Origin: Opeltia flavorubescens
Lineage: Eukaryota; Ascomycota; Lecanoromycetes; Teloschistales; Teloschistaceae
Direction: 5' to 3'
NCBI GenBank assembly: GCA_000442125.1
Contig: KE546979.1
Span: forward strand, 186,001-250,000
DNA length: 64,000 nucleotides
Position numbers and translations under genes: made by a program. The notes beneath the pieces are model-generated. The model did no database searches. It saw only the letters and a list, made by a program, of their open reading frames with translations, and had not been told where the DNA came from. Of the stretch, positions 9,891-20,516 are shown one piece after another. The stretch's first letter is position 1; every line of letters starts with the position of its first letter.

Positions 9891-12170
9891 TCACAATATC
9901 CCAAATTTCTCCCTCAAGAACTCCTTAACCTCATTATCGGCTCCACGGTCAAAGTTTCCCAACCGCAAAACCTTCAACCCATCGAGAGACTTGGCTCTCG
10001 AAAGCGCAACATACTCTTGCCCGGCTTCAAAAGACCTTGCCAAATCCACAATCACCCGCGAGAGCGTCATGCCCTGAGATTTATGCACCGTCATTGCCCA
10101 TGCAGCTGCAAGAGGAATCTGAGTTCGAGACAACAGACTATAGGGTTTGGTATCTCCTAGCTCGTTGACCGTGCAGTGAGCGAGGATTATTCGCTCCACG
10201 CCATTGGTGAAACGGACGACGGGCCAAATCTTAAGGTCCTTGTTATGCGAGATGAAACTTTTCATCTGGCGGTCCTTGTAATCTTTGTGCTCGCCAACCT
10301 GCTCGAGAAGTCGTTCGTCGGAGTGGGGTGCGAAGTCAACTATGACCCCTTGACTTCCGTTGACGAGACCAAGACCCAAATCGAGATTTACTAGCAACAC
10401 GACTTGCATGTCCTTTCTTAATCGAATCGTTGGCTCGAACCGGTGCTCGTCCAATGCCCGTAAATGGCCATCTGGTCTCGTTTCTCCCTTGGAGTTAAGT
10501 TGGGGATGCTCCTCATTCCACTTGAAATCATCATGGCTGTCAAAAGGTTGAATCGGGGTAGTCAGGAGTCGGAATTCGCGGTCGTTGAGCTCCCTAACCT
10601 TTTCCCGTGTGGGGAAGAGCCGGACTGCGTTTTGTGTGTCGCACGCATGGCGTAAGAGTATATCCCGGTCGGCGGAGAATAAGGGCTTACCGAGCCGGCA
10701 ACGTTCCAATATACGGATAAACTCGAGATCGCTCTGTCGATGGATACTGGTAAGATTGACATGGGCGAAATTGCACTCCGCCCAAGCTTTGCTCTTGAAC
10801 GCCCATTTGTCAGTATCCAGGAATTTCCCATGCTCGGCACAGGTGTAAATTTCTTCATTATCGGTTTGCAGCGTATTGCCGCAGAGATAACAATACGCAA
10901 ACGGTTTGACTGGAGGCAACTGACAAAAATCGCCTGTAACGATTATTTGGATACCACCAAACGGGGCGGAAGATTCTCGAGCTTCTTTCATGATCGCATT
11001 CAGTCTTTCGAAATGGTGATTCTCAACCATACTGATTTCGTCAATTACCAAAACATCCGTTGATTGCAGCCTTTTTCGAACGAACTTCCCACGGGCGTTA
11101 CGAAGTAGTATAGACAAGGGTCGCTTCATATGATCCGGCGTCCAGCCAGCAAATGTCCATGTGGTTGAGCCATTGATATCCAGGGCGGCTCTTCCTGTCG
11201 GTGCCACAATGTGAACTCTTTTGCCGGCATCCCGGAGTTGTCTGACGAAAGCCTTCAAAACAGTCGACTTTCCACAGCCAGCGGAGCCGGTATAGAAAGT
11301 ATTGCGTCCGCTCAAGATCAGGGAGACTAGATCAGCCTGCTCCTTGCACAGAGGTGGTTCAGTAGCATTAGGAGCGGGCCAAGCATTTGTTAAGAACTCG
11401 TCTAGAGATGCATCATTAAATTCGGCTTCAGCTTTGTCCTCGTCAGACTCGTCGAGCAATATCACATCGCATTTGCTGGATGAACCTTGGTCCTCAATTT
11501 TGCCATTGGCCTTGCCTGATCCTGTCGTCCAGCTGGTACCATTGTCATCGGAGGTGTCGAGGAAAATCACATCGCATGTGCTGGAAGATCCTCCGTTTGT
11601 AATTTTGTTATTGACCTTGCCGGGACCCGTCATGCAACTCGAGTTGTCTGGTCCAGATCTCCCGAGGGCCGGCTCTACGGACTTATGTTCGCCGTTTGAT
11701 ACAGGCTCTTTAATTCGATGTGAGGTCACCGCTTCCTTCGACAGTATCTGTTTACCGTTGGTCGATGTCCTTTTCCGCTTGGAAATGCGCGGGGCATCGT
11801 GAAAGAGGCTCATCTTGGTATACGGAGCATCCGCAATTGGTGATGGATCGCTCCTCTCGGTCTCCTCTTGCCGCAAGCTATTCTGCGCCTTGGTTGGCAA
11901 GTCATCCACGTGACGAAAGCCATCTAGGAATTTCTTGAATTCATCTTCCGCTCTTTTCCTCCCTCCTTCAGCAACGGTGAAGCCACGATAGTTATTTCCA
12001 GGGTATCCATGAACCTGCTCTTGGGTCTCTTTCCTAGATTTCGAGGCGTTAGGACGAAGGCAACAATAGTACAGTGGGGCAAAAGCAGGAAGGTACCAGC
12101 TATTGTAGACGCCCGAGGTGTAGCCACGAAATACGACGTACGCAACTTTTTGGCTCTTGCAACGAGCCAT
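9891..12170 (-). CDS. PIF1-family helicase with N-terminal viroplasmin-like domain
   Basis: Superfamily 1B 5'-3' DNA helicase of the PIF1/RRM3 type. Exons 12097-12170 and 9891-12033 give 738 residues. The 63-nt intron (GTACCT..CTAAC..TAG) has no stop and is a multiple of three. Removing it restores the continuous RNase H1 N-terminal/viroplasmin motif VYNSWKETQEQVHGYPGNNYRGF at residues 1-60, a hybrid-binding domain found ahead of many fungal helicases. Walker A is GSAGCGKS at 274-281, motif II is VIDEISM, a CxxC..C insert (CYLCGN..CAEHG) follows, and motif VI is YVALSRAKSLDGLKV near the C-terminus. Between the domains is a disordered linker with two tandem 34-residue repeats, each ending in a SUMO-interaction-like core (CDVIFLDTSDD, CDVILLDESDED). 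Role in genome maintenance is inferred from the family. Confidence 0.9.
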   Translation of the reverse strand: MARCKSQKVAYVVFRGYTSGVYNSWYLPAFAPLYYCCLRPNASKSRKETQEQVHGYPGNNYRGFTVAEGGRKRAEDEFKKFLDGFRHVDDLPTKAQNSLRQEETERSDPSPIADAPYTKMSLFHDAPRISKRKRTSTNGKQILSKEAVTSHRIKEPVSNGEHKSVEPALGRSGPDNSSCMTGPGKVNNKITNGGSSSTCDVIFLDTSDDNGTSWTTGSGKANGKIEDQGSSSKCDVILLDESDEDKAEAEFNDASLDEFLTNAWPAPNATEPPLCKEQADLVSLILSGRNTFYTGSAGCGKSTVLKAFVRQLRDAGKRVHIVAPTGRAALDINGSTTWTFAGWTPDHMKRPLSILLRNARGKFVRKRLQSTDVLVIDEISMVENHHFERLNAIMKEARESSAPFGGIQIIVTGDFCQLPPVKPFAYCYLCGNTLQTDNEEIYTCAEHGKFLDTDKWAFKSKAWAECNFAHVNLTSIHRQSDLEFIRILERCRLGKPLFSADRDILLRHACDTQNAVRLFPTREKVRELNDREFRLLTTPIQPFDSHDDFKWNEEHPQLNSKGETRPDGHLRALDEHRFEPTIRLRKDMQVVLLVNLDLGLGLVNGSQGVIVDFAPHSDERLLEQVGEHKDYKDRQMKSFISHNKDLKIWPVVRFTNGVERIILAHCTVNELGDTKPYSLLSRTQIPLAAAWAMTVHKSQGMTLSRVIVDLARSFEAGQEYVALSRAKSLDGLKVLRLGNFDRGADNEVKEFLREKFGIL

Positions 12171-12827
12171 TGATTCTGATAGAAGTTACCCTGGAGCCAT
12201 TGAAGCAATCATGTCGAAAACCATGATGTGCGTCCATGATTTCTGTATGTACGTGTTTAGATATTCATTTAAAATGGGGCCGATCACTTTATCTTGGCCC
12301 AGAAGCTCGGGCCACCAGGGCTGACTTTCAAGCTTACTAATCAGCTCTGACAGCGCCAAGCCGGGATGTGCCGAGAGCTACAGACATGAAAATTGGTAAA
12401 TTTTGGCTAGAGACTGTGGTGCCTCGTTCGCCTCTGTTCACACTTATATCCCTGATTCAATCTAGTCTCTTGTAAATGGGTTGCAATGAGAGTCTACAGA
12501 CGCTCGAGACAATTCTAATGACCTTTCATTGTTTTTCTTTGTGCCTGCGCTTGACCTCAAGCTTTATTGCATATGTGCGCCGCTAGTCTCTCACAGTTGC
12601 TGGCAAGCTATGCGCTTCTTTAAACTCTGGCGGTAGAGTGATTTGTGACTGACTTGCAGACATCTTTGGAGGGTTAAGCGTATTTACGCTCTCATTTCTG
12701 AGATTAGGTTACGACGTAAGGTCCCTAATAACTCCAGCACTTCCTATGTTCGTTTCCAACTTTACAGCTCTGTCAAGAATGCCATGGCCCATTGCCAGGG
12801 CGCAAGCAGAATCAACATCCAGGTCGT
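12171..12827. other. Spacer upstream of the helicase gene
   Basis: About 660 bp between the helicase start and the end of the next minus-strand gene. Presumed promoter; no gene seen. Confidence 0.5.
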
Positions 12828-14257
12828 TCAAGGTCCCATACCCTCTATATCTGCCCTCCTCGTCCTGGGATGTGGATCCCAATTCTTCTCAATGTCTAGC
12901 TCAAAGGGACCGCCGAGGGAAACGTCGGTTACAGCTGGCGGCGTATCACTTAATGGTTTGAAATGTCCCGAAATGAAACGCCGAGACGTCGATTTCTTAC
13001 ACCACAGCTTTTTGTCTGATCGTGTTTTATTTGATGATGATGACATACCCTGGACAAGGCCGATGAGCCTCTGGGGGTATATCTTGACGAAGAAGGGTCG
13101 GGAAACTATCAGACAGGCGCTGATGATAGTCATGTTGGACTCGATGACTGTCCAGATGGTTGCCGTAGTGATGTCATCTAGAAGCTCAATGTCAGTGTTG
13201 ATCATTGACTTGGTCTATGTGAGTGTCTCCGGCTGAGTACTGTGAGCTTACAAGTAACGTCCTCTTCTTGGAAGAAGAGGGTGCGATATCTAATACAGCT
13301 GGCAACTGTAGCACTGATGATATCATCAGCTGCTTCTCGTCTTCGAAAACCCAAGGCGATATGTCCATCAACTCACAATCCGCCGAGAAAGAACAGCCCA
13401 GCTAGTCCAAACTTCTGCAATCGAGGTACGTGCAAGGTTCTCAGCATCGGTAATGGCATTATCAGGAGGACAACGTCCGTAAAGATCCCAGCTATCGGAG
13501 GGAGGATGAACAGTAAGTGCTTGTTACCGCAATGACCGGGAGTCTCAGGTTCCCAAAGTTTTCGAACAGGGATGCAGATCAGAGCGTCTCCGAAGAAATT
13601 ACCGAACCACCAGAGGGCGATGAAAATTCCCACAATCCAGGTCCATGTGCCGAATGTCGATGTCACGAAAATACGATGGTAAAGAATTACAATGGAGAGT
13701 TTTGTAACGGCCATGATTGTTGGTTCCAAGAGCCCGACAGTGTAAAAGAGCTGGGATTAATTTAGTTCTAGTCTTTTCTTGGACATGCAGGTCGTCTTGC
13801 GATGGAAGACCTTTCAGCTTCTCACCTTCTGGAAGTCGATGAGTTGATCTGGGCGTAAAGTCAGAAGATGACGGCCCACGCCATATTTGGTAGCACCTTC
13901 TCAACAACAATCAGATGTTCAGCTACTCTGGAAAATCGCGAGGGAGCTCAAACCTATGGCAATGTAGATATTCTGGGCCACACTCAAGATCTGTGCGAGA
14001 AATCTCAGCCAGCTATTCCTTTTTTCCGCGTTTCTATTGAAGGGTGGGACTGCTTTTACCAATGCAACAACGACGAAAATGTCATCAAGACCGATGAGGG
14101 CTTTTTTTTTGGTGTGCCGGGATGTTACCCGAATTACCGTCGCAAAGACTGCAAGCACGGTGAAGATGATGACATAGACATATATCTTCGTGTCATTGTT
14201 CTCGGTCTCGAGAACAGCAATTTGGGCAGGGCTAGGGATAGCTGTCGATAGTGCCAT
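12828..14257 (-). CDS. Rhodopsin-like (PTH11-type) seven-transmembrane protein
   Basis: Plasma-membrane 7TM protein of the large fungal rhodopsin/PTH11-like group; ligand unknown. Six exons: 14060-14257, 13954-13990, 13826-13899, 13377-13750, 13252-13313 and 12828-13177, summing to 365 codons with every phase consistent (364 residues). Hallmarks are an N-terminal helix followed by GLDDIFVVVAL, the IYIAIG and YGVGRHLLTL loop, TKLSIVILYHRIF, and the long TM stretch LWWFGNFFGDALICIPVRKLWEP with its conserved Cys and Trp. The C-terminal tail (about 80 residues) is Ser/Arg/Pro-rich and disordered. The acceptor before exon 3 could equally lie 3 nt further on. The exon 5/6 junction (74-nt intron, CTGAC..CTAG) is chosen because it gives EEDVTYDITTATIWTVIE, typical of the family. 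Confidence 0.85.
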
Positions 14258-15420
14258 GACTTGTTCCCTACAATTTTGGGTTTTTGAACGATCGAAATGT
14301 ACATGAGGTCCTTCAATTCCTACTTGCAAGAAAAACATACAGGAAGTGGAGAGTCTATACGGCGTACACGTGGTGGGGAAGCAGAGCAAGAAGGCAACCA
14401 GCTTGTCTCCCTGTGTTGTACATGATATGCATGTCAGTAATCCGATCTCCTGCCGTCGGACAGGATTCCATTCGATCCTCGATAATGGGACGGCACGCGG
14501 ATGCACGGGATCTCATTCCTTTCCCATGGTTAGCTGTGACAGGCGGATGTGACAGGCGGAAATAAGAGAATGAGGCTCTGTGCTTCAAAGAAGGCATCCT
14601 TGTCGAGTTCGTCAGAGATATCTTACTTTCCTGTGCCGCAGATCAACCATGACTGCTACCGAGGGCTGAGTACTAGCATTATAGATCCGAATCCTTCGAG
14701 CCCTAGTAGTGAAATGATTGGATTGATCGCTCAGTTGCCGACCAATACCGCTGTCATACAAATGGTAACTGAGCTTCGACTGGTTCTCTGGACAGAAGTA
14801 CGTGAAGTTTTGGACCTTCTAGATCAGGGAGAGTCAACGTTGATCTCTGAGCGCCTGGGCGTAAGAGGTTACGGCGCAGCCAGTGACGATATATGCCAGC
14901 AGCATGTATCTTTCTTTGATATTAACTATTGGTGTAGATGCTCTCTCTATGATTGGTACTGCGTTGAGACGTCGCTTAGTGTCCTTCTGCTTGGGAATTA
15001 AGGTTGCTATTTCAGAAAATTATAGCAAGTGTCGTAGAATCCTCGAGGTTCAAATCTTATGGAAGGCATTGCAATAAGGCTACAAGGCAATATTGCGTGG
15101 CACAGATAAGTAGGCAACAAGGCTATATGCGGCGAGGGGCATTTTGTGGAACCTCCAGACCGTCATGTCGTCATCCTGAAGCATTCTTTACAAGCCAAGC
15201 TTTCGGATTAGCACCCTGAATCCTTCGTGGATCGTAAAGCCTTCGATCCAATGTCCACAATGTAGAAAGAAATGTTATTCGAGACTTAGAAACCAGACGT
15301 GGGAAAGAATTAGAGCTGCCGAGGCTACGAAAGTCTCAGATCTTATAACAACAGCCACCGGCCAAGCCATATTATCAGTCTGTTCCTGGACTATTGAGAC
15401 CCACGAAAGAGCATTTCGTC
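14258..15420. other. Divergent promoter spacer
   Basis: About 1.16 kb between the receptor gene and the P450 gene. One 150-codon open frame (14549-15001, +) has no recognisable motif and is probably chance. Confidence 0.45.
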
Positions 15421-17083
15421 ATGTCGTTCGGACAGGTTTTTCTGGCTATAGTACTAGCAACCATCGTGGTATGGTCAAATCTTATCTTCTCTTTTGACAT
15501 CGTTCTCATATGAAGCTATAGTATGGTATCTTCACAGCACTCTACAATCTTTACTCCAGTCCGCTCGCTCGTTTCCCAGGTCCAAAGCTTTGGGCCATAT
15601 CCCGTATCCCATACGCATGGAACTTGGTCACCGGTAATCTGACTCTCCGCACAAAGGAGCTTCACGACCAATACGGCCATGTCGTTCGTCTGGCCCCAAA
15701 TGAATTGTCCTTCACCGATGGACAAGCCTGGCAAGATATATATTCTCACCACCAAGGTCGCCCCAATTTCCCCAAAAATCCCCTCTGTGAGTCTGTCCTT
15801 CACGTTTCAATTTTCTCCAAGCACTGATGGGCCCAAAGGGATGGCTCCTGCCGAAAATGGAATCCACTCCATCTTGAGTGCGAATGATGCTGACCATTCG
15901 CGGTACCGACGGCTACTCTCTCATGCTTTCTCTGACAGAGCACTTCGTCAACAAGAGCCTCTGCTCCTGCAATATGTGGACTCTCTCATCAACCGCCTAA
16001 GGGAACGTGCATTGCCTTCCCGCGACGAGGTTATCGACATGGTTCAGTGGTTAAACTTCACCACTTTCGATATCATAGGTGACCTTAGTCTCGGCGAATC
16101 CTTTGGAAATCTTGAACACGGCCGATACGATGGCTGGATCGCCGTGATCTTTGCTCAATTCAAACTGGCCACTTTAGCGGTTTCATTTCGATTCTTCGGT
16201 CTCGACAAGGTGCTCCGAGCCATGCTTCCCAAAAGCGCCTTGGAGAAACGAAGGCAACATGCCAACACCGCAAACGAGAAGATCAATCGCCGGATAGATC
16301 AAGGGTCTGATGCAGACAGGAACGATTTCATGACTTATGTCTCGATGTACAATGATGAAAAGGGGATGAGTGTCTTGGAGATTGAAGCGACTTTCAGGGC
16401 TTTGGTCGTTGCGGGAAGCGAGACAACAGCGACAGCTCTTACCGGTATTCTGGGAAACCTACTACAGAACCCAGACACCTTTCAAACCTTGGCTACGGAG
16501 ATTCGGCAATCATTCTCAGATGAAAGTGAGATACGGGCAGAGAAAGTCGACAAACTCGAGTATCTCAATGCTGTTATCGAAGAAGGTCTTCGGATGTGCC
16601 CTCCTGTGGCCCTTGGCATGCCTCGGCTTGTACCTGAAGGTAATACTACTGTATCAGGATATCCGTTGCCCGGTGGTGTAAGTCCACATCCCTTCCTCCA
16701 ATCATTCTGTACTACCATTTCAAAATACTGATGACTGAGTATATCAGACCTACGTCTCCGCCTCAGGATACGCATCAAATCGTTCCAAGTCCAACTTCTC
16801 AGAATCCCCATCCAAATTCGATCCATCGCGCTGGCTGCAACCATCGAGTGTATCCAAATCAGGTCAGTCAGCCTTCAACCCATTCTCGCTCGGTCCGCGC
16901 AACTGCCTCGGCCGAAATCTCGCTTACCTGGAATTACGACTGATCCTTTCGCGCCTGATTTGGGCCTTTGACTTTGAGCTAGAGACCAAAGAGTGGAGCT
17001 GGGAGAAGCAAAAAAGCTGGATTCTATGGGAGAAGACGCCTTTGAACGTGCGATTGAGAGATGTGAGAGGTAAAGTCGGATGA
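15421..17083 (+). CDS. Cytochrome P450 monooxygenase (CYP65/isotrichodermin C-15 hydroxylase type)
   Basis: Microsomal heme-thiolate monooxygenase of 495 residues. Exons are 15421-15468, 15522-15786, 15839-16677 and 16748-17083, and all junctions keep frame. Exon 1 plus the start of exon 2 form the N-terminal membrane anchor, then a Pro-rich hinge (LARFPGPKLW). The oxygen-activation I-helix is AGSETT at 296-301, the ExxR pair is Glu353/Arg356, the PERF-like motif is FDPSRWL and the heme loop is FSLGPRNCLG with ligand Cys437. The MAPAENGIHSILSANDADHSRYRRLLSHAFS block is typical of the CYP65 group that includes the trichothecene enzyme Tri11. Substrate is unknown, and no other secondary-metabolism core gene is adjacent, so a cluster role is not supported. 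Confidence 0.92.
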
Positions 17084-18323
17084 TAGTATAGACCGTCATG
17101 TCAAAGAAACAGTGGATCAATTGAGGAGCAGAAACATCGGTCCGGTAGAGAAACCATGAATCTCTTCCTTAATACCCGTAATTGATGATCGATCGCACCT
17201 TGCAATAGGACCAGCGAGCAGGACATCGTCACGAAAAATGCTTTCAGTCAAGGGCATTCATCATAGTCAAGAGGCTAAATCCCCCTTAAGAGAGTGATTT
17301 GCATGTTCCTTGACGTTTGCCACTGCAAGTTTTCTTTTTTCAAAGGTTTTGTCTCATCCTTTTCCGGTCCAATCCGTCATACTCTCCACTATTACGTTGC
17401 TTTCTTGTGCTATTTCCATTTTACAAACTCCCAATTATGGGGTTTCTGCATTCAAGAAGATATGATCTTTCATTCATGGGAAAAAAATCCTACTCTTGGA
17501 AATCACAACAGCAAGGGCGATAATTACCAATACTAAGCTTCCTTAAACTTGGGTATATGTACTAAGGTTGTAATGACTCGAATTTTCCTTGATTGTCATC
17601 ATGGCTATATTGAGCCTCCACTTTTTTCAAGAGTGCACAGCGTTCTTACCGAGGCTATGTCTCAGGTCATGTTCAACCACCCAGTCAAATGACCTGACGG
17701 CTTCAGTCAGTCTATTCATTGACTACTGCAGGTGATAGATACTGACAAGTATCTGATCCAATGAAGACTTTCCGCTTGTATCGTTGCGAAGCTCAATGGC
17801 GGCCGCCCCCACACCATGCGGGAAGTACACTATGAAGTAGATGTAGGACGGCACGCATTGTCCACTAACATGTCACCATGGTTCGAAAGTGGTGTTGCAG
17901 GTCCTGCGATAGACATGCAGACTCTGAAACATGTACGTCACGCATTGTGTTCTGTAATTGAGCTCGTCCTAAGATTGCAGGTCAAGAGAACCATTTGATC
18001 AGATTTTCTCCGATCATCTCGCGATGGTGCATTGCGCCGGGGACCTACTTTCTGAGGTGGATGAAGGTTTGTGCATTTATTTCAAGAGTGATTGGTATGC
18101 CTTTAATCCTGATCTATGCTTCCTTTCCATCTCAGGTTGGCTTCCTAGACCTACCATTCCTAGCCTGAGCATTGAGACACACGGCCATGGTCACGGAAAC
18201 ACTGGAGCTAAAGACGGACTTCTAAGACTTCAACAGGAAAAATGCTTACCAGGTAACGAGAAATCCAGTCGCTCATACCTGTTCAAGAAGCCCTGAGAGT
18301 GCATCCCTATACAAGCCAAACCC
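17084..18323. other. Intergenic DNA, no gene seen
   Basis: About 1.24 kb without a convincing coding region. Short open frames (17294-17536, 17816-17998) lack motifs and splice support. Confidence 0.45.
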
Positions 18324-19822
18324 ATGGTTTCCACATCACCATACGGCCTTATCCAATCCGAGCCCATCAAATGGTGACCACAAGAAGACCATATCGCCAA
18401 CGCTTTCGTCGGCATCAACTACTTCCTCTTCCTCGAAACCCTCTTCGAAATCTTCCGCGTCTTCAAAAAACGGCGTGGCCTCTACTTCTGGTCCCTACTC
18501 TCCTCTGTCATCGCTACCCCAGTCGTCAATACCGCCATCGTTCTGAAATATCTAGCTCCAGGGACTAAGCGCATATGGCCTCTCTTCACATTGATGGCTC
18601 TTGCAGGATAGACAACATATTCCCTTGGACAGTTGGTGGTTCTGTACTCGAGACTTCACCTCGTGGCTGAAAGTCCACGTCTGGCACGTTGGGTGCTTTA
18701 CCTAATCTGCGCATGCGCATTCTTTTTCGTCATCCCCATCTGGATCGTCGTCTGGCCCGCCTGGAGCATCAACGAGGAACTTACGAAACGATGGTCCGCA
18801 CCTGATGGGATCGTGGAGCGCTTCACTCAGCTCGGTTTCACGCTGGCCGAAACTACGGTCTCGGGCATCTACATACACGCCTTGCTCCGTCTCCTGAATT
18901 ACAAACCTACCGTCCGTCAACGGCGCGTGTTTAACGACTTGGTGTACGTTAATGTCATCACGATAGCGCTTGATATCACTTCCACCACCCTCGTTTACCT
19001 GAACCAAACGGGCGTCAGTCATCCCATACAGAATTTTTCCTATATTCTGAAGTTTAGGCTAGGTCAGTATTCACAAATCACGAAGAACCTCCCCTTGTCA
19101 TGTCCGTGTAGCAGAGGTACACTGTACTAACAAAAGTCTCAATCATTTTAAATAGGGTTCCTCGTCCTAAACCAACTCATGGCCGTCACAGCCCGGGGTC
19201 TCCGCCGCGAAACCTTCGGCGAAAAGCGCTACCACAGAAATTGAATTTCCGCCCCCTATACAACGTCCCTCCCCAACAGGCATCACGATGACCAACGACA
19301 ACCTGACCCTCAAGGAACCAGATCAGAATCACCAAATTCCACCCATCAACCCCAACTCAATAGCAACCCACACGAAGCTAACACGCGAGAGCGAATAAAA
19401 GGGGAAACAGAAATCGCCGTCCCTGCGCCGGCACTCGAGGGATTATCCAACAAATCATCTGGTTAATCCGCTTCCACTTCCTCAGACTCCTTTTCACAAA
19501 CACAAGGCCAGGAATCCAAAATCCCGAGCTCCACTACGAACCCAAAAGAAAATCGAAAATATATAACAAAGCGAGAACAATCATTAGGGCACTAAGGCTA
19601 GGAGAGTCTTTTGGGAGTAGAGAGTCAGAAGGCGATGAGAAAGTAGTTAAGTCCGTGCATGCGAAGGGGAGGGGTAGTTATGCTCGCCGAAAGTCGGATG
19701 AGGAGGATGATGACGACGATGAGATCCCACTACATATGTGGGAGAGGAATGGGGAGATTGTGTTGCGGATACCTTGGTTTGAAAGGAAGGAAGATGGTGA
19801 TGGTCGATGCGAGCGAGTATAG
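18324..19822 (+). pseudogene. Seven-transmembrane protein (DUF7703-like), interrupted by nonsense codons
   Basis: The reading frame from ATG 18324 encodes a 7TM protein of a type common in Leotiomycetes: AFVGINYFLFLETLFEIFRVFKKR, then TM helices around VVLYSRLHL, FFFVIPIWIVVWPAW, ETTVSGIYIHALLRLL and DITSTTLVYLNQTG. A 93-nt intron (19063-19155, GTCAGT..ACTAAC..TAG) is intact, and the frame resumes as FLVLNQLMAVTARGLRRETFGEKRY. Two in-frame stops interrupt it: TGA at 18375-18377 (after IKW) and TAG at 18609-18611 (after ALAG), the latter where relatives appear to have Trp. Both can arise by a single G to A change from TGG. The frame ends at TGA 19242-19244, yet coding-like sequence continues in another phase to 19822 (DEIPLHMWERNGEIVLRIPWFERK), as if a long cytoplasmic tail had been lost. 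Sequencing error is the alternative. Confidence 0.7.
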
Positions 19823-20516
19823 GGTTATGTGGAATACAATGAATAACATCTCTGTATATGTACATAATCATAACCCTAAAACTTGTAGCGACCTGCTCAT
19901 CAGTGAGCCATACCCTTAATTTGAAACCTAGTCATCAGTCCGAATTTTTTTCCTGGGGAAGGAAGACGGACGAAGGAAAAGAGGAGGAACTTAATTTAAC
20001 GGCAAGAACCGTTTGCGACCCATCAGACAAGGTGATAGCATGTTCGGATGGATAGAAAGGGGTAGGAAGCACGAGACCAAAGACTGAGTCGAAAACACGG
20101 AATGAGTGAGCGTTTCCACTCAGTACTTCGATTCCTACATTACTAGACGACTCATGCAAAATAACGCGTCGAGAGGTCCTGGGCGATATACGTAGCATTT
20201 TACCTATGGCTGTGTACATGATAAATTACGGAAAATCCGTCAATTACAGTCAATATCGGGAATCCCATCAAGAAAGCGATTCTCACTCATCGCTCAAAGT
20301 CGACAAATCTTCTATGATACACAAAATGCCACAAGCATATAGAGCTCTCTTTATACTACTGCGAAAAAACTGTATCGCTCATCCCTAGCACATAAAAAGT
20401 CCCTGACAACGCCTTCACATGTTTTCGCTCGCTAAATGAGAAACCTTGCATGAAAAACAGGAAAGCCAAGAACAACAACATCTCATCGAGCGAAGTAAGA
20501 TCACTTTTCCGTCCGC
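19823..20516. other. 3'-3' intergenic spacer
   Basis: About 690 bp between the broken 7TM gene and the SEC7 3' end. I see no gene. Confidence 0.5.

Noticed and set aside
14549-15001. 150-codon plus-strand frame upstream of the P450
   Set aside because: No recognisable motif or intron structure; sits in a divergent promoter spacer.
15421-18323. Secondary-metabolite cluster around the P450
   Set aside because: No polyketide synthase, peptide synthetase, terpene cyclase or pathway regulator lies nearby.
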